DNA from: Gallionella sp.
GTDB lineage: Bacteria > Pseudomonadota > Gammaproteobacteria > Burkholderiales > Gallionellaceae
Direction of reading: 5' to 3'
Length of the DNA: 57,383 nt
Assembly (NCBI GenBank): GCA_028710565.1
Contig: JAQTTV010000003.1
Location: forward strand, 95,474 to 152,856
Shown here piece after piece: positions 47,041-55,358 of the stretch (the stretch's first letter is position 1; every line of letters begins with the position of its first letter). Both the position numbers and the translations under genes were made by a program. The notes beneath the pieces are model-generated. The model made no database searches. It had not been told where the DNA came from and saw only the letters and a program-made list of their open reading frames with translations.

Positions 47041-47187
47041 TGATCGTGAAAGGTGAAAGGTGAAAGGTGAAAAGACGTGGGAGTGCGATGGTTTGTTTCA
47101 CGTTTCACCTTTCTCGTTTCACTAAAGCACGCAACGGTTTGTTTCACCTTTCACCAAGCTGCGAAGCTGCGCGTCACATTTCACATT
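47041..47187. repeat. converging micro-repeat block between yfaQ and yfaP
   Basis: GTGAAAG units in tandem on the left (GTGAAAGGTGAAAGGTGAAA) face TTTCAC units on the right (TTTCACGTTTCACCTTTC, TTTCACATTTCA) around a GC-rich middle. The layout matches 2586-2804 and the unit sequence is shared. It reaches into the very end of yfaQ. Confidence 0.75.
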
Positions 47188-48854
47188 TCAACCAACCGCC
47201 GCGCCAATCGCTCGATATAGTTTTCATCCGCCCCATTGGGATGATAGCGCAATGCCAGATGCAAATACTCGTGTGCGAGGGTGATGCGTTCGTTTAGGCT
47301 GCGCCAGCCTCGGACGTAGATGCGCAAGCGTTGTTGGTCGGAATACGGGTTCCCGTTGTTGAGCGCGCAAATTTTGGGCGGGGTGTCTAGCGGTTCAAAT
47401 CCTGCTTCACGTTGTAGTTTGGGCGACCATTTAGCTGCGGCATTGGTCAGCCATGTTTCGGCGGCGATTAGGCGGTGGCATTCGGTTTGCGCATTCAAGG
47501 TGGTCAGCGTTGCTTGCGGATAACTGTACGACAACATGCGTTCAAAGTCCCAGCCTTCGCCCGCTTGTGCCACGGCAGCTTGCCATGACAATTGATTTTC
47601 GCCCGCCAGCGTTTGGTGATAGCGCACCGCCACCCCTTGCAAGACCAGCTCATCGGTAAACCATGCCGCCGCCAACGCGCCGTCCGAGGGCGGATTGGGG
47701 CTGACGCGCTGGGTTTGGCTGGCATCGGCAATGTGCCAACAACCGCCTGTAAAAGCTGCGTTTTGCAACACATAGCTGCGGGCGGCAATCGCCAAAGCGC
47801 GGGCGGCTTGGGCTTGTTGCGCATTGCCTTCGCGGTCAACCACGCGGGCGAGGTAGTCATTTAAACCGAATCGCCCTGTGATGGTAGGCGGTTGATTCTG
47901 GCTTAAACGCATGTCACCTTGCGCGATGATATTGAGGCTATTGCCATTGGCAAATTGCAGCCGATACGCGCCTCTTAGATGACCCGCTGGCGCGGGGGCG
48001 GTGCCTTGCCACACACTTTGCAAAGGATAGCGGGCAAAAAAATCGACATCGACGCAGCGGGTTTCGTGGGTAGTTTGCCAACGGGGGGATGGCAAGGCTG
48101 CCGCCAACGCCGTTGCCCAAGTATTCAGCGCGCTGCGACTTGCGCCCGCCGCGCCAAACCAAAACGGTGTGCCATCTGCCAACCAACCCGCCGCGCCGCC
48201 GATGTTATTACCCGCCACATCGTGCCACGAATAGGTTTTGTAGCGTATGCCCGTGCCTAATCGCGTCCACGCTTCCCGCCCATAACCTTGCACACTGGTT
48301 GCCAACAATGCTTGCCGCGCTTCGGCTTGTGCAGCGGGCTGCATGTTTGCCAGTGCATGAAGCAAACTCACCAATGGCACGCGGGTGTCGGGCTGAAGTT
48401 GGTTGATATTTTGCAACCACGCGGCGGCGGTGCGCGTTTGCCAATACCGTTGCCACGCGTCGGGGGTGATGGACAAACGAGCGGGTGAAAAATACGGTGC
48501 GCAAGAACGGGCGAGAGCCGTGTCGCGAGAAATGGTTTCATCTGGCGCGCCGCAATAACGATCTGCCTCGCTCAACACAGCGGGAACGAGATAATCAGGC
48601 TCGTGTGCGTGCGTGTCGGCGAGATAGGCATAGACAAATAATTTCCACAAACTGCCGAGTGGAACAATATCGGGCGCGGTGGTATTGCCCTGTAACGCTC
48701 GTGTTTCCACCTTCCCATCACGCAACCACGCCACCTGCGCATCCGCCCAAACATTGCCCGCCAGTAGAACAAGCAGCACGCCCCAAAAACCGTTCATCCT
48801 GAGCGTGTCGAAGGAAGAACGCTTTTTCAGCGGGGCGTGATGTTTTTCATTCAT
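47181..48854 (-). CDS. yfaQ: DUF2300 protein YfaQ with SxxK, SpoIID-like and HExxH signatures
   Basis: The 557-residue periplasmic protein (from the ATG at 48854) begins with a signal peptide whose basic region contains the repeat-derived SSFDTLRMNG before GFWGVLLVLLAGNVWA. The N-terminal domain has PLGSLWKLFVYAYL, an SxxK pattern as in penicillin-binding or beta-lactamase folds. The middle (LNDYLARVV, AARALAIAARSYVL, CWHIADASQTQRV) resembles SpoIID/LytB amidase-enhancer domains. The end carries LAHEYLHLALRYH, an HExxH zinc motif. It is third from last in the yfa operon and overlaps the preceding gene by 8 bp. Other starts are 48878 and 48794; the latter would omit the repeat. Confidence 0.88.
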   Translation of the reverse strand: MNEKHHAPLKKRSSFDTLRMNGFWGVLLVLLAGNVWADAQVAWLRDGKVETRALQGNTTAPDIVPLGSLWKLFVYAYLADTHAHEPDYLVPAVLSEADRYCGAPDETISRDTALARSCAPYFSPARLSITPDAWQRYWQTRTAAAWLQNINQLQPDTRVPLVSLLHALANMQPAAQAEARQALLATSVQGYGREAWTRLGTGIRYKTYSWHDVAGNNIGGAAGWLADGTPFWFGAAGASRSALNTWATALAAALPSPRWQTTHETRCVDVDFFARYPLQSVWQGTAPAPAGHLRGAYRLQFANGNSLNIIAQGDMRLSQNQPPTITGRFGLNDYLARVVDREGNAQQAQAARALAIAARSYVLQNAAFTGGCWHIADASQTQRVSPNPPSDGALAAAWFTDELVLQGVAVRYHQTLAGENQLSWQAAVAQAGEGWDFERMLSYSYPQATLTTLNAQTECHRLIAAETWLTNAAAKWSPKLQREAGFEPLDTPPKICALNNGNPYSDQQRLRIYVRGWRSLNERITLAHEYLHLALRYHPNGADENYIERLARRLVEM

Positions 48855-48890
48855 GGTTCGACCGTTCGACAAGCTCATGACTCACCACGA
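48791..48890. repeat. TCGACAAGCTCA-type repeat pair at the yfaQ start
   Basis: Two arms, GTTCATCCTGAGCGTGTCGA (48792 onward) and ACCGTTCGACAAGCTCATGA (48861 onward), bracket the yfaQ start. This is the widespread bacterial intergenic element also seen inside 8717-8872, 28102-28252 and 49763-49899. Here it is translated: SFDTLRMNG in YfaQ and SHELVERSNHE at the end of the upstream protein. Confidence 0.75.
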
Positions 48891-49707
48891 TAGCCCCCTT
48901 GGCGACCCACTTGTTGGGGTTAGTGGTGGGAATCAAACTGGGCGTGGTATCCACAAACCAGCCGTTACCTGCGACGGTGACTGTCACATTGGACATGTCG
49001 GCAAGTTTACCGTCGAGCTGGGCAAGGTTGAGCCAGGAGGTGAGGGAGTCATTGGTTAACACAGTGTCGGGTGTAACCAAAACCGCCAGAGCCATAACCG
49101 TTAGGACTGGATTGCCATTGGCGTCTTGCGAAATTTTCCACCATGGCATTCCCTTGCAAACTGGGTTTGTGTTCTCCGTTGCTCCAACTTCATCGGTAAC
49201 AAACAAGAAATGACGCAGCTCTACCTTTTGACCATTACCTTCAACGGTAATAACAAAAGAATCATCTCCAAGATAGCCATCATTAGGTAAATACCTTGCG
49301 CTATCCCATCCTGGGTTGGGCTCTAGTATTCCGTGCCGTGGTTGTTGAACAACCGTAATGGTCGCTGTTGTAGGATCAATATTGCCCTTTCCCCTGAAAT
49401 AGAATGAGTTCGCATCTATTACTGGAAAAACATCTGCCTGGGGTGACCGCGTCAAATTAAGTACGTCACATATTCCCATAACATGCGGTGCATTAGCTGC
49501 GCGTTGCGAACCGCGATCAACCTGCGCCAAAACAATGACGGGCGACGCAGATGGCGGGCTATTCGGAACATCAGAAAGAATCATAGAGTCAGGTCTAGCA
49601 TCATAGCCTTTAGCATCCCCGCCACTCATCACGCCCATCAAACCCAGTGCGCACAACAGCACTTTCGCATTGAATTTTCGGGGTTCAACGTTCGTCATTT
49701 TATTCAT
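48847..49707 (-). CDS. secreted protein with a cadherin-like segment, inserted in the yfa operon
   Basis: The 286-residue product has a long signal peptide (FNAKVLLCALGLMGVMSGGD region) and a beta-rich body with RYLPNDGYLGDDSFVITVEG, a text typical of bacterial Ig/cadherin-like repeats. No enzyme motif is visible. The last eleven residues (SHELVERSNHE) are encoded by an intergenic repeat, so the natural end was probably replaced or extended. It overlaps yfaQ by 8 bp (ATGAATGA), implying translational coupling. This gene does not belong to the E. coli operon and may be a lineage-specific surface partner of the Yfa proteins. Confidence 0.7.
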   Translation of the reverse strand: MNKMTNVEPRKFNAKVLLCALGLMGVMSGGDAKGYDARPDSMILSDVPNSPPSASPVIVLAQVDRGSQRAANAPHVMGICDVLNLTRSPQADVFPVIDANSFYFRGKGNIDPTTATITVVQQPRHGILEPNPGWDSARYLPNDGYLGDDSFVITVEGNGQKVELRHFLFVTDEVGATENTNPVCKGMPWWKISQDANGNPVLTVMALAVLVTPDTVLTNDSLTSWLNLAQLDGKLADMSNVTVTVAGNGWFVDTTPSLIPTTNPNKWVAKGAIVVSHELVERSNHE

Positions 49708-49762
49708 CCTGTCGTCTCCCTCACGCGTCGCTCTGCTGTTGTGAAATGCCCGCCCAGTAAAC

Positions 49763-49899
49763 TAGGGCTGCACTGATTAAATTCGTTCGCCCTGAGCATG
49801 TCGAAGGGTGATCGGATTTAATCTATTGACTTCATTAAATCTTCCGCTCATGGTTCGACTTGCTCACCACGAACGGAAGGTTTAATCAGTGCTTCCCTA
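49763..49899. mobile_element. TA-bounded MITE-like element, copy 4
   Basis: This 137 bp element lies between TA at 49763-49764 and at 49898-49899, both within CTAG. Its ends are GGGCTGCACTGATTAAA and, inverted, GGGAAGCACTGATTAAA (15 of 17 match). The interior carries the CGAACGGAAG and TTCGCCCTGAGCATGTCGAAGG blocks. The right-hand TA is the first two bases of the TAG stop of yfaS. It belongs to a sub-family related to copies 1-3 by the shared CACTGAT core. Confidence 0.82.
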
Positions 49900-52800
49900 G
49901 CGCACCTCAATCTGCCCACGCGGATGCGCCTCAAAGGCTTTTTGGGTGGGTTGGTACATGGGGTAATAACGCACGGGCGGCAAGGTAAATTTACCTGTTT
50001 GGGCGGCGCGTAGTAAATGACGTATCACCATTTCTTGGTGCAGCACTTCTACAGGCACCGCGTAACCTTGGGGCGTGAGTTCGTACTGCGCACGTTCCAA
50101 CGGCGAGGCGGGTTTGCCTTGTGATTGGATGTTGATGCCCCAAGTAGAACGATCCGCTGTTGCCCCAGGCGGGAGCGGCACTTCGAGGATGCCAAAACGA
50201 AGCGGTGAGCCTTTGGTGTTGACCAGCATGATTTCATCCAGATAGAGTTCGTCGGTTTTCAGCACAGCATTGCTCGGCAACAGTTCCAAGGTGTAATTCA
50301 TGCCTAGCTCAGATTCCCCGCTGGTTTTTTGAGCCGCCGCAGACTGTTGCACCATGCGGTAAATATGCCTTTCCACTTTCACCGCTAATTGGCTGGTTTC
50401 GGCTTCGCGACTGTCAAATTGCACCATCGCGGTCAATCCTGCTGTCGGTGCGGCGGCGAGGTTGATGCTGTTCGGCACGCCCGTATTCCAGCGATACACA
50501 CGTTGCCCCGATGACGTTTCGACGGCTTGCCACGGCGCGGCGAGGTCGATATGCGGACTGCGCAAATCCCGTCCGCCGCCCAAGGCGCGGTATGTCCATA
50601 TCAAGGTCAACGCGCGATCAATGGTGGGGGACTCGGCGCGCACTTGTTCCAACACTTTGCCTGCTTCCGCTGCGGGCAATTTGCCTGTCAGTAACAACAG
50701 CGCGTCGCCCAGCGGCAAGTCCAGTTTTTCCACTTGTTGCGCGGCAAGGCTCAATGCCAGCGCGGCTTTGGGCGGCAATGTTCCTTTACTTTGTTGCACC
50801 ACATAGCCCGTTAATAACAAGGTCATGGCTTGAACCGAATCACGTTCATCGGTACCTAGCACCAGACTATTCAGCGCGGAAGGCACAGCGGTGGGGGCGT
50901 TGAGACGCACCGCGAGTTGCTCTTGCAACAAGGCTTCTGCCATCGAACGCACAGGCAAACCGATTTCTTGCATCCAATGCAACATCAATGCCCGATGCCA
51001 CGGCGAACGTTGCGCGCCGCTGCTGCGATACACTTCCAATAAACGTTCAAAATGTCCGTCAGGCAAACTCAGCTTCAAGGCGCGGCTGGCATGCCAATCG
51101 GCGTAATAGGCGTAAGTGGTCAACAACGCGTCATTTTCCTCACGGTCAGGCGCACGCCACCAACCAAACGTCGCTTGATCGCCCGCCATTTGTGCCAAAC
51201 GGAAACGATAACTGTGCAGCCGTTGCGCCAATTGATCCGCCAGCCCCGCTTCCGCTGGCAACAGAGATTGCAAGGCTAAACTGTAAGGAATCAAGCGACT
51301 GGCGGTTTGTTCCACGCAGCCGTAAGGGTAATCTATCAAATCTTCCATCACGCGGCGCAGTTGGGCGTTCGCGCTGTCGGTCAATTGCAGCCGAATGTTG
51401 CGAGCATCGGGCGGTAATTTCAGCGCGTTGTCCTTGCTCGTCAGCGGCACACTGATGGAGCGTGGACTTTGCCAAGCCAACGGCACGACTTTCAGCGGCA
51501 CGGTCAGCGCGTCCACGGTCTTTTTATTGACGGCTAGTGCCAAATTGAGCTGCATCGCATTCGCTGCCGCGCTCAACGGCAGACTGACAAAATTCGCCCC
51601 TGGTTTTAAATTGACGGTATCGCGGCGTTTCAAATTACCACCGTTAGTGCTGAGTTCGGCGGTCGCGGCTTGATTGCCTTGGTTGAAAATCGCTACGCTG
51701 GCATTGGGCGCGTCTTGGCTGCGCATCCAATTCGGACTCGTCCATTTAACGTAAAAATCTTTGTCGGAACGCAAGTACGACACGCCTTGCCCCACCGTCC
51801 CTGCGGGTGCAGTGGCACGCACGGTCACGCGCCAACGGGTCAGCGAATCAGGCATCACAAAGGAAACCTTGGCGTGACCTTGTTTATCCACGGCCACACT
51901 GGGTTGCCAAAACGCGGTGTCTTTATCCTCGCGCCTTGGACGTTCCAACACTTTAATCGCCCGTTGCGGCGTTTGGCTGCGCGATGGCATGGTCAAAGAC
52001 GAAGGCGGTTTTGCCAAGTCATACGCGATAAAGCTCAAACTGGCGGAGGTGCGCACATTGTTGCGACGGGGGTGATAAAAGAAATCGGTAATGTCAGGCG
52101 CGATTTCAGGTTGCAGCACGTAAATCATTTCATCGACCACACCGACGGTGAGTTGCGTCCCCGCTGCCACTTTTCCGCCCACCAAGGCGGTTAAATCCAG
52201 CGTGACTTTTTCACCTGGCGCATACACGGCTTTATCGGCTTGGGCAGTCACCTCGATGCGTGGAATTTCCACCTTCAGCCCCAAGTTTTGAAACACATAT
52301 TCGCCGCCTTGCACATACACCACCGACAAAGTGATATTCGGACCGTAATCCGCCCGCACGGGCATATCCACCTTCCATTGTGTTGGCGTGAGTCGCGTGG
52401 CGTGCACCCAATCTGCCCCGCTGGTGAGCAGTGCGGTTTTCTCGACTTTATCGCGTTCCAAGGTAAACAAAGCTTGTTCCACTTTTTGCGGGAAAGTCAC
52501 CAGCGCGTGCGCCGTTTCACCCGCACGATAACTGCGTTTATCGAACACCATGTCTATCGAACCTTGTGGCGCACTCAAACCCGCACCGCTGACGTAATGC
52601 GAAGTCGCACCCACCAAATTGCCCGTCGCATCGCGCAGGGAGACGGTGTACGTGCCTGATTCGACGAAGTTCAACGAAAATTGATTAGCATTTGCCAATT
52701 TACCACTGGCACGTTGGCGATTTTCCAAGCGCACCCATTCCCACGCAACGGGTGCTGTGGTGATGGCATCGGCAGTGGCAACGACTTGGATGGCAAAATC

Positions 52801-54456
52801 GACTTTGTCCCCCACCGCAGAGAAAGCGCGCTCACTTTTCAGCGCGTAAGTATTGATGCCGCGCTCGATCAAAATTTCTTTTGTGACACGCACGCGATAC
52901 GATGCGCCGTCGGTTGCCAAAGCGGACAACACATAGCGGCTGGGTTCGCTGGCGGGCGGCAGGGCAAAATTCGCCACGCCTTTTGCATCTGTCACGAGGC
53001 TTTCCGTGGTGAGTTGAACGGGGAATTGCCCCGCATAACCCAAGTCACCTTCAATCATGGAAATGCGTTGCGAACGTGCGGTCAATTCTACTTTGGCTTT
53101 CACCACAGGTTTGCCATCAGGGTAGAACAATTGCATTTTGCCTTTCACAGGCTCATTGGTTTTGAAATCACGTTTTTCAGGTAACACTTTGATTTCAAAA
53201 TGTGGTTTTTGGTATTCCGCCACGCGGAACGCAGCACCATAGGTGTTGCCTTTGTATGCAAAGCGCAACTCATAGCCGCCCGCCACAGTGTTGTCGGGCA
53301 ATTGAAAACTGGTATCGCCGCCGCTTTGCGGTGTCATTTTCAGCGTTTTTCCCGCCACAGGAAAACCATTGGCATCAAACACTTGCAACTTTAATTCACC
53401 CGCCGTGATCGGTTTAGAATCGCGGGCAGAAGTAAACGTGCGCCCCATAAATTTCACGAAAACCGTTTCGCCCGCCCGATACAAAGGGCGATCAGTGACG
53501 GCATAGAGCTTGGTGTTGTAAATTTCGCTGTCGTAGTAAAAATTCTCGGCGACATACACCCCACCTTGCGGGTCTTCGCCATACAAATAGGTTTTTTCAG
53601 GCGCGCTGCGGGGAAAGGAAACTAGACCGCTTTTGTCGGTTTTACCGTCGCCCAACACACCCACGCCGTCCGTCCACACGGTTTTGGCATTGGCAACTGG
53701 GCTACCGTTGGTACGATTCGCCACCCAGACCAACATTTGTTTGCCCGATACTTTGGTGACGGCAATCGAGTTGGAGACAAATACTAAGGTGACGGCACGA
53801 TGATCGCCCGCCATGACTTCGACTAAATACAAGCCAGGTTTACGTTTCCCCAAGGGAATCATCACATTTTTACCGCGTTCGGCGGGCATAAATTCGCTGC
53901 TACTGCCTTCCATTTTCAAGCCTTTGGGCGGCATGATGGATTGAGCCTGATGAATCGGGTAGCGAAAACTGTCCACCAAAGTATGCCCTTGCAAAGGACG
54001 ATATTTGGGATCAAGGGTTTGGGGCGTGGGTACGGATTCCAGCGGATGGGTGCGCACACCTGATGCTTGGGCGGTGACGGCAGTACGCGCATCGAGCGAA
54101 AACACCTTGCGCCATGCCTCACGGGAATTCACCCACCAATTGTCCCAAATACGCGCCAAAGCATTAGAAAACCCCTCCCCCACGTAATCGCCTTTGACAT
54201 TGATACGATGCAGATTTTTTTGTGATTTCAAAAACTCCATGGGCTGGCTGACGCGATACACATACACATCCACCCCGCCGTATTCGGGCACGGACGCGAG
54301 ATCCTGCATTTCCAAGCGCACCGTGGCGATGTCATTTGAACCAAACGCCGCATCACTCAATAAGAAAAACGGCGCGCCATCCTCCGCCAGCGAAGGATAG
54401 GTGAGCAACAACGCACACAGCGCGGTGAACAAAGCCAAGTAGCGAGTGATTTTCAT
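49897..54456 (-). CDS. yfaS: bacterial alpha-2-macroglobulin YfaS
   Basis: The 1519-residue protein has a signal peptide (cleavage after SLA, residue 24) followed by macroglobulin-like beta domains (for example LYAVTDRPLYRAGETVFVKF), an A2M bait-type region, and the thioester domain with GCVEQ: C1047 and Q1050 would form the internal thioester. Such proteins trap attacking proteases covalently in the periplasm. The length is close to that of E. coli YfaS. It has no pbpC neighbour, as expected for this operon type. The stop TAG coincides with the end of MITE-like copy 4. It lies 43 bp downstream of yfaT. Confidence 0.95.
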   Translation of the reverse strand: MKITRYLALFTALCALLLTYPSLAEDGAPFFLLSDAAFGSNDIATVRLEMQDLASVPEYGGVDVYVYRVSQPMEFLKSQKNLHRINVKGDYVGEGFSNALARIWDNWWVNSREAWRKVFSLDARTAVTAQASGVRTHPLESVPTPQTLDPKYRPLQGHTLVDSFRYPIHQAQSIMPPKGLKMEGSSSEFMPAERGKNVMIPLGKRKPGLYLVEVMAGDHRAVTLVFVSNSIAVTKVSGKQMLVWVANRTNGSPVANAKTVWTDGVGVLGDGKTDKSGLVSFPRSAPEKTYLYGEDPQGGVYVAENFYYDSEIYNTKLYAVTDRPLYRAGETVFVKFMGRTFTSARDSKPITAGELKLQVFDANGFPVAGKTLKMTPQSGGDTSFQLPDNTVAGGYELRFAYKGNTYGAAFRVAEYQKPHFEIKVLPEKRDFKTNEPVKGKMQLFYPDGKPVVKAKVELTARSQRISMIEGDLGYAGQFPVQLTTESLVTDAKGVANFALPPASEPSRYVLSALATDGASYRVRVTKEILIERGINTYALKSERAFSAVGDKVDFAIQVVATADAITTAPVAWEWVRLENRQRASGKLANANQFSLNFVESGTYTVSLRDATGNLVGATSHYVSGAGLSAPQGSIDMVFDKRSYRAGETAHALVTFPQKVEQALFTLERDKVEKTALLTSGADWVHATRLTPTQWKVDMPVRADYGPNITLSVVYVQGGEYVFQNLGLKVEIPRIEVTAQADKAVYAPGEKVTLDLTALVGGKVAAGTQLTVGVVDEMIYVLQPEIAPDITDFFYHPRRNNVRTSASLSFIAYDLAKPPSSLTMPSRSQTPQRAIKVLERPRREDKDTAFWQPSVAVDKQGHAKVSFVMPDSLTRWRVTVRATAPAGTVGQGVSYLRSDKDFYVKWTSPNWMRSQDAPNASVAIFNQGNQAATAELSTNGGNLKRRDTVNLKPGANFVSLPLSAAANAMQLNLALAVNKKTVDALTVPLKVVPLAWQSPRSISVPLTSKDNALKLPPDARNIRLQLTDSANAQLRRVMEDLIDYPYGCVEQTASRLIPYSLALQSLLPAEAGLADQLAQRLHSYRFRLAQMAGDQATFGWWRAPDREENDALLTTYAYYADWHASRALKLSLPDGHFERLLEVYRSSGAQRSPWHRALMLHWMQEIGLPVRSMAEALLQEQLAVRLNAPTAVPSALNSLVLGTDERDSVQAMTLLLTGYVVQQSKGTLPPKAALALSLAAQQVEKLDLPLGDALLLLTGKLPAAEAGKVLEQVRAESPTIDRALTLIWTYRALGGGRDLRSPHIDLAAPWQAVETSSGQRVYRWNTGVPNSINLAAAPTAGLTAMVQFDSREAETSQLAVKVERHIYRMVQQSAAAQKTSGESELGMNYTLELLPSNAVLKTDELYLDEIMLVNTKGSPLRFGILEVPLPPGATADRSTWGINIQSQGKPASPLERAQYELTPQGYAVPVEVLHQEMVIRHLLRAAQTGKFTLPPVRYYPMYQPTQKAFEAHPRGQIEVR

Positions 54457-54499
54457 AAATAAATGCTCCTAAAAATTTTTTAGCTGCTAACGACCAATT

Positions 54500-55138
54500 T
54501 CACACCGACAAAAAATTCAACCGATACACGCCTGCAAAGTTAGGGTTATCCGCGACAGGATGCCAACGCGTATCTTGCCAATGCAACAATTCTCGCAACG
54601 ACACGGCGCGCAGCCCGTTGTCATCGGGGCGCACCGTACCTGTGTGATAGGCGATATACGATCCCATCCACACCATCAAATGCTGCGCATCACCTTGATC
54701 GAAAAACAATAAATCGCCCAGCGCGGCGAGATTGCAATTTTTATGCTGAAAACGCGCATTGCCTTGCACCATTTCCAAGGCACTGGCATACGCCGAATAC
54801 GAACCATCTGCCAATTTCCAATGGTGGCGCAAAGTTTGTTGCTCGGCGGTTAACGCTAAGTCGGGCGGCAACGGCATTTGGCTCATGCCATTATCGTGTC
54901 GCCATTTTGCATCATGGGTGCGCAAGGCTTCCGCCACTGCAAATCGCACCAGACCCGCACAATCGTGCTGCTGCCAACGCGGGGTCAGCGTCTTGAATTG
55001 CGCCGCAATCATTTGCCCCATCCACGCCCGAAATGTGCGCGATTGAGCGGGAGTCAAAACAGGCTCAACCGCCGCGCCCCTCGCGTTTGAACAAAAAGCC
55101 GCAAATAACGCGCTCAATAAAAAATCACGGCGTGTCAT
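54500..55138 (-). CDS. yfaT: DUF1175 protein YfaT, NlpC/P60-like
   Basis: The 212-residue product starts with a possible Tat or Sec signal (TRRDFLLSALFAAFCSNARG). The body has QHDCAGLVRFAVAEAL (likely catalytic cysteine) and GDLLFFDQGDAQHLMVWMG then SYIAYHTG (likely histidines), the pattern of NlpC/P60-type cysteine amidases. It may act on peptidoglycan peptides; this is inferred from motifs, as DUF1175 itself is uncharacterised. It lies between yfaA and yfaS in the operon, with two C-rich repeats in the gap upstream. Confidence 0.88.
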   Translation of the reverse strand: MTRRDFLLSALFAAFCSNARGAAVEPVLTPAQSRTFRAWMGQMIAAQFKTLTPRWQQHDCAGLVRFAVAEALRTHDAKWRHDNGMSQMPLPPDLALTAEQQTLRHHWKLADGSYSAYASALEMVQGNARFQHKNCNLAALGDLLFFDQGDAQHLMVWMGSYIAYHTGTVRPDDNGLRAVSLRELLHWQDTRWHPVADNPNFAGVYRLNFLSV

Positions 55139-55173
55139 GATGGAACAGACAGCATGCTGGGAAAATCAACCAG

Positions 55174-55338
55174 CCCCCTCTCCCCCGGCCCTCTCCCGCC
55201 AGCGGGAGAGGGGATCAACGCGCTTGGAAAATTGAGTTTGGCTGTTGCAGCCAAAAATTCTAATGAATGCAAATAACTTAGTAAGCCAAGGACACAACTC
55301 CCCTCGCCCACTTGTGGGAGAGGGGCGGGGGGAGAGGG
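55174..55338. repeat. two C-rich palindromic repeats between yfaA and yfaT
   Basis: Units at 55174-55214 (CCCCCTCTCCCCCGGCCCTC with CCCGCCAGCGGG and AGAGGGG) and 55300-55338 (CCCCTCGCCCACTTGTGGG with AGAGGGGCGGGGGGAGAGGG) fill much of the 220 bp gap. They face opposite ways and could fold into strong RNA hairpins within the operon transcript. Confidence 0.8.
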
Positions 55339-55358
55339 AATATATAAAAAACCGCGCC

